DNA from: an uncultured Enterocloster sp.
GTDB taxonomy: Bacteria; Bacillota; Clostridia; Lachnospirales; Lachnospiraceae
Length of the DNA stretch: 10,333 nucleotides
Assembly: GCA_944382045.1 (NCBI GenBank)
Contig: CALWMT010000065.1
Span: 1 to 10,333, forward strand
Reading direction: 5' to 3'
Of this stretch, positions 1 to 5,838 are shown one piece after another. The notes under the pieces were generated by a model. The model was not told the DNA's origin, made no database searches, and worked only from the letters and a program-made list of their open reading frames with translations. Numbering within the stretch: the stretch's first letter is position 1; every line of letters starts with the position of its first letter. The position numbers were made by a program, and so were the translations under genes.

Positions 1-14
1 AGAGCAGCCGGCAT
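1..14 (-). CDS. Possible start of a divergent gene running off the left edge (very uncertain)
   Basis: On the minus strand an ATG at 14-12 is preceded by the purine-rich stretch AGGCAGAGGTCAGAGG (30-15), whose AGAGG elements could act as a ribosome binding site, and by a possible promoter at 66-37. Only four codons and part of a fifth lie in the window, beginning M-P-A-A, so no product can be named. The divergent arrangement relative to the MATE gene would suit a local regulator, but that is a guess. It could equally be chance. Confidence 0.2.
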
Positions 15-36
15 CCTCTGACCTCTGCCTAAGTCC

Positions 37-66
37 ATTCTATCACGAAAGCCCGCGCCGGGGCAA
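37..66 (-). promoter_or_regulatory. Possible leftward sigma-A promoter
   Basis: On the minus strand, TTGCCC (66-61) and TAGAAT (42-37) are separated by 18 bp. The -10 element is good and the -35 is moderate. It would start transcription near 30 and read leftward out of the window, divergent from the MATE promoter. The A+T content around the -10 contrasts with GC-rich surroundings. No downstream gene can be confirmed here. Confidence 0.3.
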
Positions 67-69
67 GAC

Positions 70-123
70 AGAAATCACGCGCCGCACTTGGGCTGCAGAA
101 ATCCCGCGCCGCGCTTGGGCTGC
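70..123. repeat. Two tandem 27-bp direct repeats in the MATE upstream region
   Basis: Copies at 70-96 and 97-123 abut exactly and match at 25 of 27 positions, differing at 77/104 and 86/113. Each begins AGAAATC and ends CTTGGGCTGC. A degenerate partial third copy at 47-60 matches the corresponding part of copy two at 13 of 14 positions. The repeats lie between the possible leftward promoter (66-37) and the rightward MATE promoter (145-173). That position would suit a regulator-binding array, but a simple tandem duplication without function is also possible. Confidence 0.7.
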
Positions 124-144
124 TGCAGGCTCTCGCAGGCGTCC

Positions 145-173
145 TTGACAGAAGCCTTCCCAAATGATACAAT
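145..173 (+). promoter_or_regulatory. Strong sigma-A promoter for the MATE gene
   Basis: A perfect -35 (TTGACA, 145-150) and a near-perfect -10 (TACAAT, 168-173) are separated by the ideal 17 bp. Transcription should begin near 180, giving a leader of about 180 nt before the MATE start codon at 363. No comparably good promoter was found between the leader terminator (242-280) and the gene, so this is the most likely source of the MATE transcript. Confidence 0.75.
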
Positions 174-213
174 AACTCCACTAAAACCTTGTGTGGATTT
201 TTCAGCCAATGCT

Positions 214-230
214 GCCCGCGGCCTGCGGGC
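214..230 (+). promoter_or_regulatory. GC-rich leader hairpin upstream of the terminator
   Basis: GCCCGC (214-219) pairs with GCGGGC (225-230) around the loop GGCCT. Bases 224-228 (TGCGG) can instead pair with 243-247 (CCGCA), which lie in the left arm of the terminator. The leader could therefore switch between a terminating and a weaker antiterminating fold. The alternative has only five base pairs, so the switching role is inference. Confidence 0.4.
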
Positions 231-241
231 CGGCTCTTTTC

Positions 242-280
242 GCCGCACAGCTGTTTTCGCGACAGCTGGGCGGCTTTTTT
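242..280 (+). terminator. Intrinsic terminator inside the MATE leader (candidate attenuator)
   Basis: GCCGC-A-CAGCTGT (242-254) pairs with ACAGCTG-G-GCGGC (262-274). The stem is 12 bp with one A/G mismatch and a 7-nt loop (TTTCGCG), followed directly by six T residues (275-280). It is oriented for the plus strand. It lies downstream of the promoter at 145-173 and upstream of the ribosome binding site at 351-356, so most transcripts would stop here unless it is disrupted. The signal or factor that relieves it is not evident. It could also serve as the terminator of a leftover upstream transcript. Confidence 0.8.
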
Positions 281-316
281 GCGGCCCAGCCAGATTTCCC
301 GCAGCCATATTTAAAG

Positions 317-335
317 CGGTCCGTACGCTGGACCG
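317..335 (+). other. Small hairpin between terminator and ribosome binding site
   Basis: CGGTCC (317-322) and GGACCG (330-335) form a perfect 6-bp stem with a 7-nt loop. It ends 15 nt before the AGGAGG at 351-356, so it does not itself block the site. It might stabilise the readthrough transcript or be incidental. Confidence 0.35.
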
Positions 336-350
336 TCATCCCTATTCATC

Positions 351-356
351 AGGAGG
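351..356 (+). promoter_or_regulatory. Ribosome binding site of the MATE gene
   Basis: A perfect AGGAGG sits 6 nt before the ATG at 363. This fixes the start and shows the gene is well translated once the leader terminator is read through. Confidence 0.85.
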
Positions 357-362
357 CTAAGC

Positions 363-1703
363 ATGAATGACACCTTTATGAAAGAAAAACCTGTTTTCCC
401 GCTGATTGCCGGCATGGCCCTGCCCATGGTGCTGTCCATGCTGGTCAACTCCCTCTACAACATCGTGGACAGCTTCTTCGTGGCAAGGATCAGCGAGAAG
501 GCCATGACAGCCCTGTCCCTCGTCTACCCGGTGCAGAACCTGATAAATGCCGCTGCCATCGGCTTCGGCGTGGGCATCAACGCCGCCGCTTCCTTCTATC
601 TGGGCGCGGCAGACAAGGAAAAGGCGGGAAGGGCAGCCGTACATGGGCTGGTCCTCTCCGCCATTCATGGCCTTATAATCACCGTGGGCTCCATCCTCAT
701 CATGCCCGCCTTCCTGGGAATGTTCACCTCCGACCAGGAGGTCATCCAGATGGGCCTTCAATATTCCCGCATTGCCTTTGCCTTCTCCGTCATCATCATG
801 CTGAGCCTGTCCTTTGAAAAAATCTTCCAGGCCGCAGGGCGGATGAAGACCACCATGGCCAGCCTCCTGTGCGGCTGCCTTGCCAATATCATCCTGGATC
901 CTCTCATGATCTTCGGCATCGGCATTTTCCCGGAGATGGGGATCCGGGGGGCGGCGCTGGCCACCGGCCTAGGCCAGGTTTTAACGGTTTTGGTATATCT
1001 GACGGCCTGCGTCCTGTTCCCCCTCCCCATGCCCATGAGGAGAAGGCACCTGGCACCGAATGGCGCCATCACCCGGCGGCTCTACGCTGTGGGAATCCCC
1101 GCGGCTTTAAGCCTGGCCCTTCCCTCCCTGCTGATCTCCTGCCTCAATGGCCTCTTATCCCTGTACTCTGAGATGTATGTGGTCATCCTCGGGATCTACT
1201 ATAAGCTCCAGACCTTCCTCTACCTGCCGGCCAGCGGCGTGGTCCAGGGCATGCGGCCCGTCATCGGGTACAACTATGGAGCCGGGGAGATCGGCCGCGT
1301 GCGCAGCATCTACAAGACAACCCTCGTCATGTGTGCAGCCATTATGCTTCTTGGAACCGTCATCTGCCTGACGGCCTCCCGCCCCCTTATGGCCCTGTTC
1401 ACGGAGAATGAAGAGACCATCCGGGCCGGCGGCCTGGCCCTTCGCATCATCAGCGCAGGCTTTCTGCTCTCCTCCCTCTCCGTCACCGCCTCCGGAGCTC
1501 TGGAGGGCTTGGGGATGGGCTTTGCCTCCCTGATCATCTCCCTCATGCGGTACGCCGCCGTCATCCTGCCTGCAGCCTGGATCCTCTGCCGCCTTTTAGG
1601 CCCCGAGGGGGTATGGCACGCCTTCTGGATCACGGAGGCAGCAGCGGCGGCAGTATCTGCCGCAGTATGGGCCAGAGCTCTGCGGGGACTGGGCGGCGCT
1701 TAA
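363..1703 (+). CDS. MATE-family multidrug/cation efflux transporter
   Basis: This 446-residue inner-membrane protein has the usual MATE length of about 450 residues and about twelve predicted hydrophobic segments. It likely exports cationic drugs or metabolites using a Na+ or H+ gradient. Family marks are the N-terminal SLYNIVDSFFVARIS stretch (residues 30-44), FEKIFQAAGRMKTTM (151-165) in the first half, and the NIILDPLMIFGIG segment (175-187) followed by GIRGAALATGLGQ (193-205). The C-terminal half repeats the fold and includes the GMRPVIGYNYGAGE segment. It most resembles the MepA/DinF-like branch common in Clostridia. The substrate cannot be told from sequence. The start is set by AGGAGG at 351-356. 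The gene has its own promoter and an attenuator-like leader, and it converges on the glucosidase gene, so it is not part of the sugar operon. Confidence 0.93.
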   Translation: MNDTFMKEKPVFPLIAGMALPMVLSMLVNSLYNIVDSFFVARISEKAMTALSLVYPVQNLINAAAIGFGVGINAAASFYLGAADKEKAGRAAVHGLVLSAIHGLIITVGSILIMPAFLGMFTSDQEVIQMGLQYSRIAFAFSVIIMLSLSFEKIFQAAGRMKTTMASLLCGCLANIILDPLMIFGIGIFPEMGIRGAALATGLGQVLTVLVYLTACVLFPLPMPMRRRHLAPNGAITRRLYAVGIPAALSLALPSLLISCLNGLLSLYSEMYVVILGIYYKLQTFLYLPASGVVQGMRPVIGYNYGAGEIGRVRSIYKTTLVMCAAIMLLGTVICLTASRPLMALFTENEETIRAGGLALRIISAGFLLSSLSVTASGALEGLGMGFASLIISLMRYAAVILPAAWILCRLLGPEGVWHAFWITEAAAAAVSAAVWARALRGLGGA

Positions 1704-1719
1704 GGCGCCGCCGCTGTCC
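1686..1719. terminator. GC-rich hairpin filling the convergent gene junction
   Basis: GGCGGCGC (1692-1699) and GCGCCGCC (1705-1712) form a perfect 8-bp stem with the loop TTAAG, which contains the MATE stop codon. GGAC (1686-1689) and GTCC (1716-1719) extend it after a small internal loop. It occupies nearly the whole 17-bp gap between the two convergent stop codons. Neither strand has a T tract after the stem, so it is a weak or non-canonical bidirectional terminator or a 3'-end stabiliser. Confidence 0.5.
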
Positions 1720-1720
1720 A

Positions 1721-3394
1721 TCACTCCCTCCAGCGGTACACCGCTGCCTCAAAGGGCCGCAGAGTCCGGTCCCCCATCTGCCCATCATTCTCATAATTTG
1801 AAATGTAGAGCTCCGATTTCTTTCCCCGCATTCTCTCCGGGAGGCGGAAGGACTGCTCACCTCCTGTAAAATTGAGGACAACCAGCAGATTCTCCTTCTC
1901 AAGACTGCGGTTATAGATATAGAGCGCTTCGTTTTCCTTCGCAAACTCCGTAAAATCTCCATATACAGCCACCCGGCTCTCATGGCGCAGGCGGATAAGC
2001 TCCTTTATGTACTGGAAAACAGAGTTCGGATCCTCCAAGGATTCCTTCACATTGATTTCTTTGTAGTTGGGATTCACCGTGAACCACGGCGTGCCCGCGG
2101 TAAATCCAGCATGCTCCGTGTCATCCCACTGCATGGGGGTGCGGGCATTGTCCCGGCCCATAGCATGGATCACATCCATAAATTTTTTCGGATCAGCTCC
2201 TCCCTCCGCCACAAGCTCTCTCCAGCCGTTTTTCGCCTGAATATCCTCATACTCCTCAATGGAATCCAGATGAATATTGGTCATGCCAATCTCCTCGCCC
2301 TGATAAATATAGGGCGTCCCCTGCATGGTCAGGAGCATGGTGTAGAGCATCTTGGCACTCTCCCTGCGGTATCTTCCCTCATCTCCCCAGTGCGACACGC
2401 TTCTGGGCTGGTCATGATTCGTCAGATATAGACTGTTCCAGGCGGTTCCATTTAACTCCCTCTGCCATCTGCTTAGGACCTCCTTTAGCTGGGTAAGAGG
2501 GACCTTTCTCAGATTATATTTATCCCCATTCACGTATTCGAGCCTCGCATGCTCAAACTGAAAGACCATATTCAGCTCATGACTCGAAAAGCCCGCATAT
2601 TTTTTGGCCTCCTCCACCGTAACACCGCTGGTCTCTCCCACCGTCACAAGCTCCGGATACCGAGACAGCACCTGATCATACATCTCTCGGTAATAGGCGT
2701 GAATAGCGGGAACATTCTGATAATGCTCCTCCCCCACGCTGCCCCGGCCCAGCGCACCGTCCGGAAGCCCCTTATCCTTGTAAAACATGCTGGCCGCATC
2801 CAGGCGGAATCCATCTGCGCCCTTTTCTATCCAGAAGCGCATGACATCGTAGATTTCCTGCCGCACTGCCGGATTCTCCCAATTCAGATCCGGCTGCTTT
2901 TCCGCATAGAGATGGAGGTAATACTGGCCCGTCTGCCCGTCATACGTCCAGGCGCTCCCGGAAAAACGGGACTGCCAGTTATTCGGGGCATTTTCCCCCT
3001 TTCCATCCCGCCATATATAGTAATCGCGGTACGGATTGTCCCTGCTCCTTCTGCTCTCCGCAAACCAGGGGTGTTCGTCAGAGGTATGGTTGGCCACCAG
3101 ATCCACAATCAGGCGGATTCCCCTCCTATGCATCTCCCTCTGCATCTCGTCAAAGTCCTCCATGGTTCCGAACTCATCCATGATATCCCGGTAATCTGAG
3201 ATATCATAGCCGTTATCCGTATTAGGCGACTTGAAAAACGGGGATATCCACACCGCGTCCACACCGAGCTCCTTCAAATAATCCAGTTTTTCTGTGATTC
3301 CCTTCAGATCACCAATTCCATCCCCGTTGGAGTCCTTGAAGCTCCGGGGATAGATCTGATAAATTACCGCTTCCTTCCACCAGCATCTTTCCAT
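1721..3394 (-). CDS. GH13 alpha-glucosidase (subfamily 31, oligosaccharide hydrolase), probably alpha-1,4-preferring
   Basis: A 557-residue cytoplasmic enzyme with no signal peptide, matching the usual length of oligo-1,6-glucosidase/maltase proteins. It releases glucose from the non-reducing ends of short alpha-glucosides. The barrel begins at WWKEAVIYQIYPRSF (5-19), with a metal-binding loop DSNGDGIGD (21-29) and conserved region I DLVANHTSDEHPWF (98-111). The catalytic residues are nucleophile D199 (GFRLD), acid/base E254 (VGE) and transition-state D328 (NHD). A C-terminal beta domain covers roughly 480-557. Alanine follows the nucleophile (A200) where oligo-1,6-glucosidases carry valine, suggesting alpha-1,4 preference. 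The ATG at 3394 is chosen because AAGGAGG (3413-3407) precedes it. A longer reading from GTG at 3451 would overlap the AEC gene by 31 nt. It is the last gene of the transport operon, so it probably degrades the imported sugar. Sucrose or another alpha-glucoside remains possible. Confidence 0.92.
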   Translation of the reverse strand: MERCWWKEAVIYQIYPRSFKDSNGDGIGDLKGITEKLDYLKELGVDAVWISPFFKSPNTDNGYDISDYRDIMDEFGTMEDFDEMQREMHRRGIRLIVDLVANHTSDEHPWFAESRRSRDNPYRDYYIWRDGKGENAPNNWQSRFSGSAWTYDGQTGQYYLHLYAEKQPDLNWENPAVRQEIYDVMRFWIEKGADGFRLDAASMFYKDKGLPDGALGRGSVGEEHYQNVPAIHAYYREMYDQVLSRYPELVTVGETSGVTVEEAKKYAGFSSHELNMVFQFEHARLEYVNGDKYNLRKVPLTQLKEVLSRWQRELNGTAWNSLYLTNHDQPRSVSHWGDEGRYRRESAKMLYTMLLTMQGTPYIYQGEEIGMTNIHLDSIEEYEDIQAKNGWRELVAEGGADPKKFMDVIHAMGRDNARTPMQWDDTEHAGFTAGTPWFTVNPNYKEINVKESLEDPNSVFQYIKELIRLRHESRVAVYGDFTEFAKENEALYIYNRSLEKENLLVVLNFTGGEQSFRLPERMRGKKSELYISNYENDGQMGDRTLRPFEAAVYRWRE

Positions 3395-3406
3395 CTGCCA
3401 TCCATC

Positions 3407-3413
3407 CTCCTTC
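3407..3413 (-). promoter_or_regulatory. Ribosome binding site of the glucosidase gene
   Basis: AAGGAGG on the minus strand lies 12 nt upstream of the ATG at 3394. The spacing is slightly long, but it decides for this start over the GTG at 3451. Confidence 0.7.
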
Positions 3414-3420
3414 CCTATCT

Positions 3421-4338
3421 CTATAATGTCGACAAAAGAAAATAGCTCCACACGGGTATGGTAATCACCGACAGCGCCGTTGTAAATACCACCGCCTTGG
3501 CCGCAGCCAGCTCATCCCCCTCATACTTTGCTGCCAGAATAGAGGTAGTGCTCCCCGCAGGGGCGGCAGACAGCAGCGTGCAGACTGCGGCCACCAGGTG
3601 ATCTGCGCCCGCGGCGCGGCTGAGCCCAAAGACCACCAGCGGGATGCAGACCAGACGCAGGACTGCATAGTAGACCTGATGCCTGTTGATCAGCGTCTTG
3701 ACATCCACATCCACCAGGATTGTTCCGATATATAGCATTGTCATAGCGGTACAGCAGTTACTCAGGCTGTACACCGTCTTCTCCACCACCAGCGGCAGCT
3801 GAATCTGAAGGATCAGAATCAAAAGCCCCACATACGTAGCCAGCATACAGGGATGAGTGGCTATCTTCTTATATACCTGGCGCTTATCGCTCTCCTTTGA
3901 AAAAAAGGAGACCCCTGCCGTCCACATGACGATTCTCTGGGGAATCAGAAAAATAGAGGCGTACACAAGGCCTATGTCCCCGAAAACTCCCTCAGCTAAA
4001 GGATTTCCCATAAAGCCCGCATTGGAGCAGACGGTTCCGTACTGGAAGACATGCCGTTCCCCCTCCTCTATCCTGCGGTAGCAGAAATGGGCGATGAGCA
4101 TGGCGATCACCTGCACTCCCGCTGCGCACAGAAGGAGCTGCGCAAATTTCTGCCAGAACCCCGGCTCCATCTCCATAGAAAACGCCTTGATTATATTGCA
4201 GGGAAGAATGGCGTACATGATCACATCCACCAGGCTGGACTTTCCTGCCGCCGTTATTTTTCCTGCCCTGCGCAGGAGAAAGCCGATGACGATAAGGCAG
4301 AACATCATCCCCATCAGCCCAAACAATTGATTAAACAT
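3421..4338 (-). CDS. AEC (auxin efflux carrier) family transporter
   Basis: This 305-residue, highly hydrophobic inner-membrane protein has about ten predicted membrane spans and the length typical of bacterial AEC permeases. Family marks are the N-terminal GFLLRRAGKIT (19-29), the mid-protein SNAGFMGNPLAEGVFG stretch (105-120) with its helix-breaking Asn/Gly/Pro, and the C-terminal SAAPAGSTTSILAAKYEGDE segment (257-276), which mirrors it in the inverted-repeat fold. Characterised bacterial members move malate and other organic anions, but substrate specificity varies and cannot be read here. GGAGGAAGG just before the ATG fixes the start. It lies 21 nt after the response regulator and 26 nt before the glucosidase, so it is surely co-transcribed with them. 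Its place in a sugar operon is unusual. It may export a fermentation product or import a co-substrate. Confidence 0.88.
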   Translation of the reverse strand: MFNQLFGLMGMMFCLIVIGFLLRRAGKITAAGKSSLVDVIMYAILPCNIIKAFSMEMEPGFWQKFAQLLLCAAGVQVIAMLIAHFCYRRIEEGERHVFQYGTVCSNAGFMGNPLAEGVFGDIGLVYASIFLIPQRIVMWTAGVSFFSKESDKRQVYKKIATHPCMLATYVGLLILILQIQLPLVVEKTVYSLSNCCTAMTMLYIGTILVDVDVKTLINRHQVYYAVLRLVCIPLVVFGLSRAAGADHLVAAVCTLLSAAPAGSTTSILAAKYEGDELAAAKAVVFTTALSVITIPVWSYFLLSTL

Positions 4339-4359
4339 TTCCTTCCTCCCCTGCAGGCC

Positions 4360-5838
4360 TCAGCTCTGCAGATTCTTTCTGTACTGCTCCGGCGTGATCC
4401 CCTCCACCTTCTTGAATACCTTGGAAAAATAGGTGCTGTTTTCGTAGCCCAGGATATCTGACACCTGATAGACCATTTTCCCCTCGGCAAAAAGCTGCTT
4501 AGCCCGCCGCATCTTCTGGCGGTTTACGTAGGGAATAAAATTCTCATTCATGGTCTTCTTAAAGAAGGAGCTCAGATAGGGCTCTGAAACCCCCACATGC
4601 CGGGCTACGTCCGCCAGCTGGATGGTTTTATCCAGGTTCTGCTCAATGTATTCCAGGGTATTCTCGATCAGATCCGACTCCGAGCGCTTCTGCCGAGTGA
4701 AGAACTGGGCAGTAAACTGCCTGACAAAGGCCCTCCACCAAGCCTTAAGCTCCTCAAAGCTGGTGGTGTGCACGATCTTTTGGTAGTGCTTGTAGCTGTC
4801 GTTCACCTCTATGTCCTCCAGCGCACCTCCCAGCTGCCCCGCCTTGTCAGAAAAACGGCTCAGCATCTCGATCATCATCCGCTTGACCAGCGTCACAGAC
4901 AGATTCCTGCACCCAGAGACAGCGTCAAACAGCTCCTCCAAAACCGCCAGGATCTCCTCCTCGGAGATCTTCTGAATTCCCCTCTCCAGCCGCGCCATAT
5001 ACGGTCCCAGGTCAAAGGGACATTCCTTCTTGATTTCTATGGGAAGGTCCAGCCGGATAACCTGGCTTTTTCCCCCGAAAAATCCATAATTCTCAATGGA
5101 ATTGGCAATCCGCACAAAAAAGCGGGATCGATGATCCTGATTCCGGTAGGAGGTAATCCCCAGATAGCATCGATTGTCCACAAAGGGCGAGATCTGCCGG
5201 AGAAGCTCCTCCGCCTCCTCCTCATTCGTCTCCTCCTTCATCAGAATCAAAAGCTTCCCCTCATATCCCAGGCACATGAAGCTGCGTCCCAGATTCTGAT
5301 AATACTGGCAGGCCAGAGTCTCAATAATCTTCATGTCCTCCAGCTCCTCGGCGTACTTGCTCAGCATATAGACGCTGAGGCAGCAGCCATTCTGAAAATC
5401 CTCCGGTATATTCTGCACCTTCTCCCGAATCTCATAGCCCGTCTGAGCCGCAGATTTCTCTGTGTGCGCGGGGAGCTCCGTCAGATTGGAGAGGGCAGCT
5501 GTCAGCTCCTCCCGGGAGAGGCCGAGCTTGCGGATGTAATCCACTGCGCCCAGCTTCATGGCCTCCTTGACCGTGTCAAAATCATCATAGCAGCTGACCA
5601 CCACCGTCTTGATGGGCAGATGGCGGCCGCGGATGATTTTGAGAAGCTCCAGGCCGCTGATCTCCGGTATATTCAGATCCAGAAGGATAATATCCGGCTG
5701 TTCTGTCTCAATACGCTTTAGAGCCTCCCTCCCGTCCTGTGCATCCTCCAGAAGAGAAATGCCCATCTCCTCCCAGTTAATCAGGGAGCGCATGCCAACT
5801 CTGGCCAGAAGCTCATCCTCTACGATCAAAGCCTTCAT
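4360..5838 (-). CDS. YesN-type response regulator with AraC DNA-binding domain
   Basis: A 492-residue cytoplasmic transcription factor. The receiver domain (1-120) has the acidic pair E7/D8, phospho-acceptor D54 in DIILLDLNIPEISG, S82 and K104, the full set for phosphorylation. The C-terminal region (390-492) is an AraC/XylS domain with two helix-turn-helices: LADVARHVGVSEPYLSSFFK, and later VSDILGYENSTYFSKVFKK followed by GITPEQYRK. The middle (about 125-385) has no confidently named domain. Around 150-260 it resembles the degenerate GGDEF-like fold seen in some YesN and CdaR proteins, which is tentative. The start overlaps the histidine kinase by 26 nt with AGGAGGAG just upstream, so the two are translationally coupled partners. 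It likely activates the sugar transport operon by binding upstream of the solute-binding protein gene, outside the window. Confidence 0.93.
   Translation of the reverse strand: MKALIVEDELLARVGMRSLINWEEMGISLLEDAQDGREALKRIETEQPDIILLDLNIPEISGLELLKIIRGRHLPIKTVVVSCYDDFDTVKEAMKLGAVDYIRKLGLSREELTAALSNLTELPAHTEKSAAQTGYEIREKVQNIPEDFQNGCCLSVYMLSKYAEELEDMKIIETLACQYYQNLGRSFMCLGYEGKLLILMKEETNEEEAEELLRQISPFVDNRCYLGITSYRNQDHRSRFFVRIANSIENYGFFGGKSQVIRLDLPIEIKKECPFDLGPYMARLERGIQKISEEEILAVLEELFDAVSGCRNLSVTLVKRMMIEMLSRFSDKAGQLGGALEDIEVNDSYKHYQKIVHTTSFEELKAWWRAFVRQFTAQFFTRQKRSESDLIENTLEYIEQNLDKTIQLADVARHVGVSEPYLSSFFKKTMNENFIPYVNRQKMRRAKQLFAEGKMVYQVSDILGYENSTYFSKVFKKVEGITPEQYRKNLQS

Noticed and set aside
70..123. 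CRISPR array
   Set aside because: The repeats abut with no spacers and only two full copies exist.
75..308. Minus-strand frame of 77 codons in the left region
   Set aside because: It has no ribosome binding site, runs through the terminator and the tandem repeats, and its repeated C-terminal motif merely mirrors the 27-bp DNA repeat.
88..360. Plus-strand frame of 90 codons before the MATE gene
   Set aside because: It begins with TTG upstream of the promoter, has no ribosome binding site and runs through the leader terminator. GC-rich sequence explains its openness.
2549..3199. Plus-strand open frame of 216 codons
   Set aside because: It is antisense to the conserved catalytic part of the glucosidase, so it is a shadow frame.
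1721..3394. Trehalose-6-phosphate hydrolase assignment
   Set aside because: The neighbours encode an ABC importer, not a PTS that would deliver a phosphorylated sugar, and alanine follows the catalytic aspartate. A general alpha-glucosidase fits better.
3395..3451. Longer glucosidase start at GTG 3451
   Set aside because: It would overlap the AEC gene and add residues foreign to the family. The ATG at 3394 gives the conserved N-terminus and has AAGGAGG upstream.
4597..5721. Long plus-strand open frame of 374 codons
   Set aside because: It lies wholly antisense to the response regulator, whose domains are unmistakable. Its translation shows no recognisable motif and its length follows from codon bias on the other strand.
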